Below, in pieces: positions 35,212-44,101 of a stretch of 63,631 nucleotides of DNA. The stretch comes from Methanomethylophilus sp963631655 (GTDB taxonomy: Archaea > Thermoplasmatota > Thermoplasmata > Methanomassiliicoccales > Methanomethylophilaceae). Within the stretch, counting starts at the first letter, position 1. Each line of letters opens with the position of its first letter. The notes beneath the pieces were generated by a model that ran no database searches, was not told the origin of the DNA, and was given only the letters and a program-made list of their open reading frames with translations. The DNA lies in the NCBI GenBank assembly GCA_963631655.1, contig CAVGRR010000003.1, forward strand, positions 1 through 63,631, given 5' to 3'. The position numbers were made by a program, and so were the translations under genes.

Positions 35212-36039
35212 TTGAGCTCGCTGTTGGATGCCGTCGTCAACGTCGCCAGGACCGCCGGAAGGATGATGATCACCGAAAAGGACGTCAGAGTGGAGAACAA
35301 AGGCACGAAGGAGAACTACGTGACATCCACCGACCTTAAGATCCAAATCTATCTCAGAAATGAACTGCTGGCACTTCTTCCCGGATCGGAGTTCATGGGC
35401 GAAGAGAACGACCTTCCCTCGGCCAAGGACGAACACTTCGACACCGACCGCCCGGTGTGGATTGTGGACCCCATCGACGGCACCGCCAACTACGCCCACG
35501 GCATCCCGATGAGCGTGGTGTCCATCGCACTGGTAAAAGACCACGATTCGATCCTAGGTGTCGTTTACCAGCCGTATCTCGACGAGACCTACAAGGCGGA
35601 GAAAGGACAGGGAGCATTCCTCAACGACTCCCCCATCCACGTCTCCGACAGGTCCAAGGAACACGGTCTTTTCTGCACCGCCTGGTCCTGCTACAACAAG
35701 AAGAAGGCTGCACTCTGCTTCGAGGTCACCACCCAATTGTACGAAGTATGCGAGGACATTCGCAGGCTCGGGACCGCTGCATATGAACTGTGCCAGCTGG
35801 CAAAAGGTGGGTGCGAGCTCTACTTCGAGATCAACCTGTCCCCCTGGGACTATGCCGCGGCATCCTGCATTCTTCACGAGGCGGGCGGCTGCACCACCTC
35901 GAACAGTCCGAAGCTCGACTACTATGCACCTTGCACGGTGATGGCCGCAAACTGCGAATCCAGCCTTCAATTCATCAGAAACCTCGTCAAGAAGGCCTGT
36001 CAGGACCACCCGGAAGCGGAAACCACTATTAAGGACTGA
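35212..36039 (+). CDS. Inositol monophosphatase family protein
   Basis: This is a Mg-dependent sugar-phosphate phosphatase fold. The 275 residues have the metal-binding motifs GEEND, WIVDPIDGTANYAHG and SPWDYAAASCILHEAGG. Archaeal members act on inositol-1-phosphate and/or fructose-1,6-bisphosphate; the sequence does not settle which. Translation begins at TTG 35212, supported by GAGGAG nine bases upstream and by the absence of another start before the conserved core. The next gene, apt, begins 16 bases later, so the two are probably co-transcribed. Confidence 0.9.
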   Translation: MSSLLDAVVNVARTAGRMMITEKDVRVENKGTKENYVTSTDLKIQIYLRNELLALLPGSEFMGEENDLPSAKDEHFDTDRPVWIVDPIDGTANYAHGIPMSVVSIALVKDHDSILGVVYQPYLDETYKAEKGQGAFLNDSPIHVSDRSKEHGLFCTAWSCYNKKKAALCFEVTTQLYEVCEDIRRLGTAAYELCQLAKGGCELYFEINLSPWDYAAASCILHEAGGCTTSNSPKLDYYAPCTVMAANCESSLQFIRNLVKKACQDHPEAETTIKD

Positions 36040-36055
36040 TAGAATCCCCAGTCAC

Positions 36056-36586
36056 ATGTCAAACGAACTTGAAAAGTACGTCACCACTATCCCCGACTTC
36101 CCCGAGCCTGGGATCATGTTCAGGGACATCACCTCTGTCGTGCAGAGCGCGGACGGATTCAAGATGGCCGTCGACCAGCTGGTCGCCGCACTTGACGGAG
36201 TGGATTTCGATTACATCATCGGTACGGAATCCAGAGGATTCGTCTTCGGTGCCCCCGTCGCATACGCACTTCACAAAGGATTCGTCCTCGCCAGGAAAAA
36301 GGGCAAACTCCCCAGGGAATGCATCTCCGAATCATACGACCTCGAATACGGCCAGGCCACCCTGGAGATCCACAAGGACTCCTTCCCCGCAGGATCCAGG
36401 ATCGTCATCATCGACGACCTCATCGCCACCGGCGGAACCACCAAAGCGGTCTGCAATCTGGTCAAGAAACTCGGCGGAACCGTCGTCAAGATCGGATTCG
36501 TCATGGAACTCGCCGGATTCAAAGCAAGGGAAAAGGTCCTCGGCGATTACGACGTCTTCAGTCTGATCACCTACCCCGGAAACTGA
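36056..36586 (+). CDS. apt: Adenine phosphoribosyltransferase
   Basis: The enzyme salvages adenine with PRPP to give AMP. The 176 residues carry the family start IPDFPEPGIMFRDIT and the ribose-phosphate loop VIIDDLIATGGTTKAV, plus GTESRGFVFG near residue 60. This is full APT length. It lies just after the inositol monophosphatase-like gene, and a strong hairpin terminator follows. Related archaeal enzymes can prefer hypoxanthine or guanine, so base specificity is a prediction. Confidence 0.92.
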   Translation: MSNELEKYVTTIPDFPEPGIMFRDITSVVQSADGFKMAVDQLVAALDGVDFDYIIGTESRGFVFGAPVAYALHKGFVLARKKGKLPRECISESYDLEYGQATLEIHKDSFPAGSRIVIIDDLIATGGTTKAVCNLVKKLGGTVVKIGFVMELAGFKAREKVLGDYDVFSLITYPGN

Positions 36587-36595
36587 TTTTACACT

Positions 36596-36632
36596 GTCTG
36601 GGACATTCGAAATGTCCCGGACATTTCTTTTA
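36596..36632 (+). terminator. Hairpin terminator after apt
   Basis: GTCTGGGACAT pairs with ATGTCCCGGAC (36596-36606 with 36612-36622, one G-T pair) around a TCGAA loop. ATTTCTTTTA follows. Confidence 0.75.
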
Positions 36633-36649
36633 CGGGCTTCTGAAAAAAG

Positions 36650-36723
36650 AGGGCCTGCCGGGATTCGAACCCGGGTCATTAGTTCCGAAGACTAGCAGGA
36701 TATCCTGGCTACCCCACAGGCCC
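36650..36723 (-). tRNA. tRNA-Arg (anticodon TCG)
   Basis: On the minus strand the acceptor GGGCCTG pairs with CAGGCCC, and the T-arm CCGGG-TTCGAAT-CCCGG is perfect. The anticodon loop CTTCGGA gives TCG. The anticodon stem has one C-A mismatch at its outer pair. The discriminator is T and no CCA is encoded, unlike the other three tRNAs in the window. Confidence 0.85.
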
Positions 36724-36782
36724 TGAGGCCGTAATCAGCTGGCATCTATATCTTTTAATCGGACTTGTGCAATTCAGAACCT

Positions 36783-37829
36783 ATGTCCAAAGTCATCATG
36801 AACGACGGTGCCGGCGGAGACATCATGCAGGAGTTCATCTCCAAGCACATCACCGGCCATTTTCCCAAAATGAAAACGGAGATCCCCCTGGACGCTCTGG
36901 ACGATTCCGCTGTTGTCGATGATATCGTATTCACTATCGACGGTCACACTGTCAACCCCCTGTTCTTCCCCGGAGGAGACATCGGAAGGATCGCAGTGTC
37001 TGGGACTGTCAATGACATCTCCGTCATGGGTGCCAAACCCGTCGGTCTCGGAAGCTCCGTGATCCTCGAGGAGGGCCTCGACTCGGATACGGTCGACAAG
37101 GTCATGGAGAGTATGGGCAAGGCCTCGCTCGAATGCGGAGTCCCGGTCGTCACCGGCGACACCAAGGTCATGGGCGCAGGCGAACTCGACAAGATGATCA
37201 TCACCACCTCTGCGATCGGTATCAGGCCCGACTACCTCGACCACGACATGGAGGTCGCGAACAGCTACCGTAAAGTGGAGAGCCGCTGGTGCGCAGACTC
37301 CAACACCCGCCCCGGGGACGTCATCATCGCATCCGGATACATGGGAGACCACGGTATCGCACTGCTGTCCTTCCGTGAGGGATACGGTTTCGAATCGGAT
37401 GTCAAATCGGATGTCCAGCCGCTGAACAAGATGATCGAGAAGGCCCTCCGCGTCGGAGGAATAGTGGCGATGAAGGACCCCACCCGCGGAGGAATCGCCA
37501 ACACCCTCAACGAATGGGCGGAGAAATCAAAGTGCCAGCTTGACATCAACGAGGAGGACATCCCCATCAGGGACGGTGTCGAGAACGCCTGCGAGCTTCT
37601 CGGTATCGAACCGCTTAACATCGGAAACGAAGGAAAGTGCATCATCTCCGTCGTCCCCGAAATGGCGGAAGAGGTCCTCAAGGCCCTCAAGGCCACCCCC
37701 GAAGGAAAGGACGCTGCCATCATCGGAAGGGCCGTCGACGGACCTTCCCGTGTCGTCCTGAGGACCGAGATCGGTGGAAAGAGGATCCTCGAGCCTCCGT
37801 CCGGCGACCCTGTCCCCCGTATCTGTTAA
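36783..37829 (+). CDS. hypE: Hydrogenase maturation protein HypE
   Basis: HypE converts a carbamoyl group on its C-terminal cysteine to thiocyanate, the source of cyanide ligands for the NiFe centre of hydrogenases. The 348 residues match full length. The N-terminal GAGGDIMQEFI and the ATP-binding segment with DDIVFTIDGHTVNPLFFPGGDIG are typical. The protein ends with PRIC, the reactive cysteine. An ATG at 36783 is preferred over one six codons earlier; TATA-like TATATCTTTTAATC lies about 30 bp upstream, giving a nearly leaderless message. The other hyp genes are not in the window. Confidence 0.96.
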   Translation: MSKVIMNDGAGGDIMQEFISKHITGHFPKMKTEIPLDALDDSAVVDDIVFTIDGHTVNPLFFPGGDIGRIAVSGTVNDISVMGAKPVGLGSSVILEEGLDSDTVDKVMESMGKASLECGVPVVTGDTKVMGAGELDKMIITTSAIGIRPDYLDHDMEVANSYRKVESRWCADSNTRPGDVIIASGYMGDHGIALLSFREGYGFESDVKSDVQPLNKMIEKALRVGGIVAMKDPTRGGIANTLNEWAEKSKCQLDINEEDIPIRDGVENACELLGIEPLNIGNEGKCIISVVPEMAEEVLKALKATPEGKDAAIIGRAVDGPSRVVLRTEIGGKRILEPPSGDPVPRIC

Positions 37830-37836
37830 ACTCATT

Positions 37837-37872
37837 GCCGGGACCTCCCGGCGTTCCTTTTTTTCTTTTCGA
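37837..37872 (+). terminator. Hairpin plus T-tract after hypE
   Basis: GCCGGG-ACCT-CCCGGC (37837-37852) is followed by TTCCTTTTTTTCTTTT, a typical archaeal T-rich terminator. Confidence 0.75.
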
Positions 37873-38033
37873 TTTTCGTTGTTCAATTCGCATTTTAGAA
37901 ATTTGGATGTATTGGCCAGCATAGATTATTGCATTTTTATTGAGTTCGAATTTCGTAAAAATAATACGTAAAACAAAGTAATTTGAATTTTTTCTACGAA
38001 AGTAGATTTATATATGTGGAATACCATATTATT

Positions 38034-38250
38034 TTCACGGAGGCGCAAGCAATAGGGAAAGGAAATACGTCAGAACTCTGCAGAAAGATCGAGAACTTCC
38101 CGGAGATGCCGGTAGAGATGACGCTGGAGTCTTTGTGGGCGCCTATCTGCTGAAATCACGGAGGGAATCGTTCCGAACTTTCGAAGCAGCCAAACTCATT
38201 AACAAATGATTTTGATTTCATGAAAGCTCGCGGGGGTAAACCCCCGCACC
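38034..38250 (+). ncRNA. Candidate small structured transcript or small unrecognised gene
   Basis: A strong TATA box (TTTATATATG, about 38007-38016) predicts a start near 38034. The region ends with the hairpin GCGGGGG-TAAA-CCCCCGC (38230-38247). Between them, AGGCGC (38041-38046) can pair with GCGCCT (38139-38144), CGTCA (38068-38072) with TGACG (38119-38123), and CCGG (38100-38103) with CCGG (38109-38112), a nested fold. CGGAGG at 38038 looks like a ribosome-binding site, but no ATG follows at a suitable distance. A frame ending YLLKSRRESFRTFEAAKLINK is open, so a small or frameshifted protein gene cannot be excluded. Confidence 0.35.
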
Positions 38251-38325
38251 TCTCCATTCTTCACAGATTCTGTCGACCTTCACCTATAAGGTTTATAACA
38301 GGAGTGCAATCATCAGCCAGATAAC

Positions 38326-39516
38326 ATGGTTACATTCCGCCCTTTCAAAGGATACAGACCCAGACTTCAGGCCGGCGAGAAGATCGAGTCCCGCATCTCT
38401 CCCCCTTACGACGTCATCGGAGACGAGTATCTCAAGCAGCTCCAATCCAACGAGTACAATGTGACCAACCTCACCCTTTCACCTGACGCGGACAAGAGAT
38501 ACACCAACTCCAGGAAGCTCCTCGACAGGATGATCAAGGATAACATGCTGATGCCCGATGAGCCCTCGTTCTACCTCTACGATCAGAAATTCACCTCCGA
38601 CGGCAAGGAATACTCCAGGAGGGGACTCGTAGGTATCCTGAAGACCGAGGATTACAGCGAAGGCAACATCATCCCCCACGAGGAGACCTTCTCCAAGGTC
38701 AAGGCGGACAGGCTGAACCTCCTCAGGGACATGGAGACCCACCTCGAATCCATCTTCGGTATCTACCCCGGACTCGGAGAGGAACTCGACAGAAAGGTCG
38801 ACAACGAAGCAAGGCTCTGCTACAGGTACGTTGACAGCGACGGTGTGGAACACAGGTACAGCAGGATCTCCGACCCTGCCCTCTGCGACGCGATCACCGA
38901 GAAACTGAAAGATCAGCACATGCTCATCGCCGACGGACACCACAGGTACGAGACCGCCCTGAACTATGCCAAGGAGAACCCCGACAACGAGGCCAAACAG
39001 TATGTCCTTTGCACCATGGTGTCCTCCACCGATGCAGGACTCGTCATCTGGCCCACCCACAGGCTGATCGATGCCGAGGACATCGGAGAGACCAGTGCCA
39101 TCAAGAAGATCGAGAAGAAGATGGCGGTTCAGGAGGTTTCTGAGGAACAGATGGAGGCAGATCTCGGAAAACATCTCTTCGGAATGATGTTCAAGTCCGG
39201 CAGGTGCTTCCTCGTCGACAACCTCGCCGAAACCGAGGATGTGATGTATCAGCTCGACACGTATTCCGCGCAGCAGAACATCCTCTACGGCGTTTACAAA
39301 TCGGACGAAGGCAAATCGAAGGTCTCCTACGATGCCGAACTGACCTCTGTCAAGAAAGCCATGGCCGAGAAGAAACACGACGCGGCCATCATCCTCAACG
39401 CACCCAGCCTCAAGACCATCTGGGACCTTGCAGCAATTGGAAAGAGGATGCCCAAGAAGACCACCTACTTCTTCCCCAAGATCTGGTCCGGCTGGGTCTT
39501 CTACAGAATGAACTGA
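38326..39516 (+). CDS. DUF1015 family protein
   Basis: The 396 residues match the DUF1015 family from its start (FRPFKGYRPR, ISPPYDVIGDEYLKQL). Further landmarks are SFYLYDQKF, NIIPHEETF, LIADGHHRYETALNY and the late KTTYFFPKIWSGWVFYRM. The family is widespread in archaea and anaerobic bacteria. Some relatives have been suggested to act on serine or phosphoserine; this has not been settled and is not visible here. It is a single gene with TATA-like GGTTTATAAC about 30 bp before the start and a strong terminator after it. Confidence 0.85.
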   Translation: MVTFRPFKGYRPRLQAGEKIESRISPPYDVIGDEYLKQLQSNEYNVTNLTLSPDADKRYTNSRKLLDRMIKDNMLMPDEPSFYLYDQKFTSDGKEYSRRGLVGILKTEDYSEGNIIPHEETFSKVKADRLNLLRDMETHLESIFGIYPGLGEELDRKVDNEARLCYRYVDSDGVEHRYSRISDPALCDAITEKLKDQHMLIADGHHRYETALNYAKENPDNEAKQYVLCTMVSSTDAGLVIWPTHRLIDAEDIGETSAIKKIEKKMAVQEVSEEQMEADLGKHLFGMMFKSGRCFLVDNLAETEDVMYQLDTYSAQQNILYGVYKSDEGKSKVSYDAELTSVKKAMAEKKHDAAIILNAPSLKTIWDLAAIGKRMPKKTTYFFPKIWSGWVFYRMN

Positions 39517-39533
39517 TCTGAAATTCATTTTTG

Positions 39534-39575
39534 AGGCCGGGCTCAACGACAGAGCCCGACCTTGTTTATTTTTTC
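39534..39575 (+). terminator. Hairpin plus T-tract after the DUF1015 gene
   Basis: AGG-C-CGGGCTC and GAGCCCG-A-CCT (39534-39544 with 39552-39562) form a long stem. TTGTTTATTTTTTCTTT follows. Confidence 0.75.
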
Positions 39576-41034
39576 TTTACAAGTTACATTGCGGTGATGA
39601 TCCGTACCTGGAAACTTCAAAAAATAAAGAATCGAATCCTGAAGGACGATTCGGATAAATGGAAAGGCCCAGGAGGAATGCCTCCCAGGCAACCCAATGA
39701 TTGGGCTTGTGTTATCCGGCTTACACGGACACAGTCGGCCATAAGGCCCCCGCAGGTAACGGTCACTTTCGTTCCGATACCACTGTTCGGTGCGAACAAT
39801 TTTGACGATCGACTTCAACTCTTACTGAGCTTCTCTGAGCTTTTACTCTTGAGCCACTTACAACCCTTGAGCCACTTACAACCCTTGAGCCACTTACAAC
39901 CCTTGAGCCACACTTTGGCGGTCCACTTGAGCCACTTTGAGCTACTATGAGCGTCTACTCTTGAGCCACACTCTTACTGAGTGTCCGACCCTTGAGCTGC
40001 TCTGAGCTTTTACTCTTGAGCCACTTTGAGCTACTCTTTAAGCGCTGTCTGCCGATCTCGACACCAGACACCTTGTCCCATTTTGAGGAACCCGATGTTC
40101 CGGAGGAGCAAAAGAACCGCCCGAGGCGATTCCTGCCCAATTGTTTCTTCGCACCCGCCGCAATTCGTCATTGCGGCCAGTTACGGCTGTGTTTTTTCCG
40201 CCTGATTCCAGACCCGGTCTCCCGGACCACCATTCGGTGAAACACTTCTCAAGCTTCCGGTGCATTTTGCTGCATCGAACTGCAACTAGCTTTGTGCTGT
40301 GTTGTTTCAACTTGATAATACTACATTATGGTGCTAGTATATTAATATTTCCCAAAAATCACTCAAAACAGACTGATTGATACAGTAAAATCACTGATAA
40401 GTTAGTATTGATTACAGTAAGTTACAATTTTTGGTGATATTTTGGAGTTCTGGAACACAATCCGTCTCCGCATTTCCGTAATTACATGGTTTCCGCAGAT
40501 CATCGGAACATCCCCCGAGATCGCTACCTATGGCATCGGGATCGGCCCAAAGAATGCGATCACGATTAACGGATATTCGAGATTGGAATAACATGATCCG
40601 GCATAAGGATTTGCGTGGGAATCAAATCCATATATTCTACAATATCAAAAGGTACAGTTACAAAAAACCGCTTAACATCCGATAATTATTCTTTATTTTA
40701 AGCGATTTAATAGAATTCAGAACAATTATCTACAAAGGATCTACGTCCTTTAACAGGACTTTTAAATATCATCACATAAGTCCCACTCACAGGGCGGTCG
40801 GTACTGACCGATGCGCCATACTTGATTGAGGACTCGCTGCGAAGACCGTTGGGAATTTATTGATTGGGTTATCGGTTGTTATTTTCGGGCCTGGTTAGAT
40901 TTTCTTCTACGCAGCATTCGTGTCTGCTTTTGTTTAAGGTGATTTACCGGGTATCGAAATCTTACATACGTGTAAATCAATTGAAAATTACCTCATTAAT
41001 TGAGTACTTCTAGTCCGAGCCTTAAAGATAATTT
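39576..41034. other. Long stretch without clear genes
   Basis: About 1.5 kb without a supportable protein gene. It holds a repeat array (39833-40042), a weak open frame without start signals at about 40440-40590, and AT-rich DNA. A TATA-like TTTAAATATC near 40756-40775 is followed by a hairpin (TCGGT-ACTG-ACCGA inside GGCG/CGCC, about 40793-40817) that could begin a small RNA. No transposase or integrase remnant is recognisable. Confidence 0.5.
39833..40042. repeat. Minisatellite of TTGAGCCACTT-type units
   Basis: An 18-bp unit, CTTGAGCCACTTACAACC, is repeated exactly at 39848, 39866 and 39884, with a partial fourth copy at 39902. Degenerate TGAGC-containing units continue to about 40042. 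A 27-bp segment starting CTCTGAGCTTTTACTCTTGA occurs at both 39833-39859 and 40000-40026. Units abut without unique spacers. Confidence 0.85.
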
Positions 41035-41078
41035 TAGACAAATGTACAATATCTATTGAAATTCTGGACAAACGTCTA
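41035..41078 (+). promoter_or_regulatory. Two operator candidates at the dat promoter
   Basis: TAGACAAATGTACA (41035-41048) and TGGACAAACGTCTA (41065-41078) each match TAGACA-WW-TGTCTA at 12 of 14 positions. Their centres are 30 bp apart, about three helical turns. The second overlaps the TATA-like CTAAATA (41075-41081), 24-30 bp before the start codon, so a bound repressor would block initiation. Confidence 0.6.
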
Positions 41079-41104
41079 AATACCAGGGGCCATTCCTTCG
41101 ACTT

Positions 41105-42607
41105 ATGGCATCGAACCACTTCGTCGGATACCAGAGTTACTGCGACTCTCCTGCGGGGAGCTCGCCGTGCAACATGAATTTCGGAATTGCAGACGGCAGC
41201 AGTACATGGGTCGAGAATAATGATCGCGACTGCGAGGATCTTCGCGGCACCGAATCACAGACTGCAGAACCGAATGAGTACTACATCGAACGTCAGAAGG
41301 AGTACGAATCCTCCGCCAGGTCCTACCCCCGCAAATTCCCCATTGCAGTGGTTAAAGCGAAAGGATCGTGGCTTGAGGATGCGGACGGGAAACGCTACAT
41401 CGATTTCCTGAACGGTGCAGGCACCCTTGCGCTCGGCCACAACGACAGCGAGGTCAACCAGACCATGGTGGACCTCATCGAGTCCGAGGCTCCGCTCCAC
41501 ACGCTCGACCTCACCACCCCTGTGAAGGACAAGTTCGCTGAGACCCTTCTCAGCATCCTCCCTCCCGAACTCGCCAAAAAGGCGAAGATCCAGTTCTGTT
41601 CGCCGTCCGGAACCGACGCGACTGACGCTGCGATCAAGCTCTGCAAGACCGCCACCGGAAGGGGCTCCGTCATCGCCTTCTCCGGAGGATACCACGGAAT
41701 GGGTCACGGAGCAATGGCACTGACCGGAAACTGCAACGCCAAGAACTATGTGGCGAACCTCATGCCCGGCGTCCAGTTCATGCCTTATCCGTATTCCTAC
41801 CGCTGCCCCATGGGACTCGGCGGAGACGCGGGAACCAAGGCATGTTGCGCATACTTCGAGCGCCTCCTGAAGGACCCCGAGAGCGGTGTCACCAAGCCCG
41901 CAGCGGTCATCCTCGAGGCGATCCAGGGGGAGGGAGGAGTGGTTCCCGCTCCTGCGGAATTCCTGCAGACCGTCCGCAGGGTCACCAAGGAACTGGGCAT
42001 CCCCCTCATCTGTGACGAGATCCAGTGCGGAATGGGAAGGTCCGGCAAAATGTTCGCATTCGAACACGCCGGAATCGTCCCCGACGTCATCCTCATCTCC
42101 AAGGCCATCGGCGGAGGACAGCCTCTGTCCGTCGTCGTATACGACCGCGAACTTGACAAATGGGGCCCCGGAGCACACGCAGGGACCTTCCGCGGCAACC
42201 AGCTCGCTATGGCGGCGGGAACCGTCGTCATGAACAGGCTCAGCAACCCCGAGTTCCTTTCCGAGGTCACCCGCAAAGGAAACTACATGAAATCCCGTCT
42301 CCTCAAACTGAAGGACGAGGTCTCCATCATCGGAGATGTCCGCGGAACCGGTCTGATGCTCGGTATCGAATTCATCAACCCCAACGGTCCGAAGGACCTC
42401 ATGGGCGTGCCCATGCCCGACTCCGAGACCACCATGAGGGTTCAGCGCCTCTGCTTCGAGAACGGCCTCATCATGGAGAAAGGCGGACGCAACGGATCCG
42501 TCATGAGGTGCCTCTGCGCCCTTACCATCACCGATGAGGAGATCGACAAGGCCATGGACATCTTCGAGAAGGCCGTGAAAGAGGCTGAAAAATATGTCCG
42601 CAGCTGA
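41105..42607 (+). CDS. dat: Diaminobutyrate-2-oxoglutarate aminotransferase
   Basis: This class III PLP aminotransferase is predicted to form L-2,4-diaminobutyrate from aspartate semialdehyde with glutamate as amino donor. The 500 residues contain YPRKFPIAVVKAKGSW, LHTLDLTTPVKD, the cofactor-binding FCSPSGTDATDAAIKL and SGGYHGMGHGAMALTGN. The lysine region is ILISKAIGGGQPLSVVVY. These match the Dat subgroup. The N-terminus carries about 45 extra residues rich in Cys, Ser and Asn that are not usual; the ATG at 41105 fits a leaderless transcript. It overlaps ddc by 14 bases. Paired operators suggest control shared with glutamine synthetase. Confidence 0.9.
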   Translation: MASNHFVGYQSYCDSPAGSSPCNMNFGIADGSSTWVENNDRDCEDLRGTESQTAEPNEYYIERQKEYESSARSYPRKFPIAVVKAKGSWLEDADGKRYIDFLNGAGTLALGHNDSEVNQTMVDLIESEAPLHTLDLTTPVKDKFAETLLSILPPELAKKAKIQFCSPSGTDATDAAIKLCKTATGRGSVIAFSGGYHGMGHGAMALTGNCNAKNYVANLMPGVQFMPYPYSYRCPMGLGGDAGTKACCAYFERLLKDPESGVTKPAAVILEAIQGEGGVVPAPAEFLQTVRRVTKELGIPLICDEIQCGMGRSGKMFAFEHAGIVPDVILISKAIGGGQPLSVVVYDRELDKWGPGAHAGTFRGNQLAMAAGTVVMNRLSNPEFLSEVTRKGNYMKSRLLKLKDEVSIIGDVRGTGLMLGIEFINPNGPKDLMGVPMPDSETTMRVQRLCFENGLIMEKGGRNGSVMRCLCALTITDEEIDKAMDIFEKAVKEAEKYVRS

Positions 42608-44048
42608 TCCGCTGCTCCTGTCCGATTCCAAAGAAGTACAGGAGATGTTCTCTCAGATGCTGAGGGACACCCTGTCGGCCATATTCGGTTCGTTCTCCGA
42701 CGGAAGCGCGTTCTCCGGAATAGATCCTTACAAACTGAGGGAGAAGATCACCTCCCTCGGTTTCATTCCCGAAGAGGGGAAAGGCTTCGATAAGGTGCTG
42801 GAGGAGACAGAGAAGGAGATCATGCCTCACCTCCTCCGCACCTGGTCGGTGAAGTACATGCCTCACCTGCACTCCCCGGTGCTTACGGAGACCATCTGCT
42901 CAGAACTAATCATATCCTGTTTCAACGACAGTATGGACAGCTGGGACCAGGGACCTGCCGCCACCGAGCTCGAGGTCAGCATGATCGACGGCCTAGCGGA
43001 GCTGTACGGCTTCCCCAAGGAGACCGCAGACGGCTGTTTCACATCAGGAGGCTCCCAGTCCAATATCTCGGCCATCATCGCCGCCCGCGACTGGTACTGC
43101 ACGGAAAAGTTCGCATGGGACGTCAAGAAGCACGGTCTTCCTCCGGAATATACCAAACTCCGCATCTACACCTCGGAGATCTCCCACTTTTCAGTGGATA
43201 AAGCGAGCCATATCCTCGGATTGGGATATGACGCGGTCAGGAAGATCCCTGTGGATTCCAAGTGCAGGATCATCGTGTCCGAATTCAGGAAAATGGTCGA
43301 AGAGGACGTGGCAGCAGGCCTGTATCCCTTCTGTGCGGTCGCCACCTTCGGAACCACGGACTTCGGTTCCATCGACGATGCTGCAGGTATGAGAGAAATA
43401 TGTGACAAGTATGGGATGCACCTCCATGCGGATGCCGCCTACGGTTCCGCACTGATCATGAGTGCAAAACACAGATCGAAGATCTCAGGCATAGCCCTGT
43501 GCGATTCGGTCACCATCGACTTCCACAAGATGTTCCTTCTCCCTATCTCCTGTTCCGCGGTCATCCTGAAGGACGGAAAGAGGCTAAACTGCTTCGAGCT
43601 CCATGCAGACTATCTCAACCGCGAAGAGGATGAGGAGGACGGTTACATCAACCTCGTCGGAAAATCCATGCAGACCACGCGCCGTTTCGACGCACTGAAG
43701 GTGTTCATGGCCTTCCAGACCAGAGGAATGGACGGCTTCGGCAGGATCATCGATACCGCGGTCGGCAATGCAGAATACTTCTATGAGAAGATCTCAAAGG
43801 ACCCTTCATTCGTGGTCGCGGTGAAACCGGAGATCTCCTCTGTCGTCTTCGCCCTGAACATGGATGACGAGACCAACAAGAAGGTCAGACGTCTCCTGCT
43901 TGCGGAAGGCACCGTCATCGGTCAGACCGTCAAAGACGGCAAGGTCATGCTGAAGTTCACACTTCTGAATCCGAACCTCACCCACGGTCAGATCGATGAT
44001 GTGATTATCAGGATCAAAGAACTCGGCGCATCCGTTCCGAGTTCGTGA
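42594..44048 (+). CDS. ddc: Group II PLP decarboxylase, probably diaminobutyrate decarboxylase
   Basis: The 484 residues form a PLP-dependent amino acid decarboxylase of the glutamate/aromatic/diaminobutyrate group. Landmarks are HLHSPVLTETICSELI, GCFTSGGSQSNISAI, the aspartate in HADAAYGSALIMS and the Schiff-base lysine in SVTIDFHKMFLLPISCS. Directly coupled to dat, it most likely decarboxylates L-2,4-diaminobutyrate to 1,3-diaminopropane, as in bacterial dat-ddc pairs. A different substrate is possible from sequence alone. A strong hairpin terminator follows. Confidence 0.87.
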   Translation: MSAADPLLLSDSKEVQEMFSQMLRDTLSAIFGSFSDGSAFSGIDPYKLREKITSLGFIPEEGKGFDKVLEETEKEIMPHLLRTWSVKYMPHLHSPVLTETICSELIISCFNDSMDSWDQGPAATELEVSMIDGLAELYGFPKETADGCFTSGGSQSNISAIIAARDWYCTEKFAWDVKKHGLPPEYTKLRIYTSEISHFSVDKASHILGLGYDAVRKIPVDSKCRIIVSEFRKMVEEDVAAGLYPFCAVATFGTTDFGSIDDAAGMREICDKYGMHLHADAAYGSALIMSAKHRSKISGIALCDSVTIDFHKMFLLPISCSAVILKDGKRLNCFELHADYLNREEDEEDGYINLVGKSMQTTRRFDALKVFMAFQTRGMDGFGRIIDTAVGNAEYFYEKISKDPSFVVAVKPEISSVVFALNMDDETNKKVRRLLLAEGTVIGQTVKDGKVMLKFTLLNPNLTHGQIDDVIIRIKELGASVPSS

Positions 44049-44058
44049 AACAATTTCC

Positions 44059-44101
44059 AGTTCCGGTATCGGTCGTACCGGGACTGCAACTTTCCTTTTT
44101 T
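44059..44101 (+). terminator. Hairpin plus T-tract after ddc
   Basis: AGTTCCGGTA (44059-44068) pairs with TACCGGGACT (44076-44085). TTTCCTTTTTT follows. Confidence 0.75.

Noticed and set aside
39848..39918. Direct repeats that could suggest a CRISPR array
   Set aside because: The 18-bp units abut each other without unique spacers and no cas operon is present; this is a minisatellite.
39543..40310. Short open frames in the gene-free region (about 90 codons each)
   Set aside because: They read through the terminator, the repeat array or low-complexity sequence and look like no known protein.
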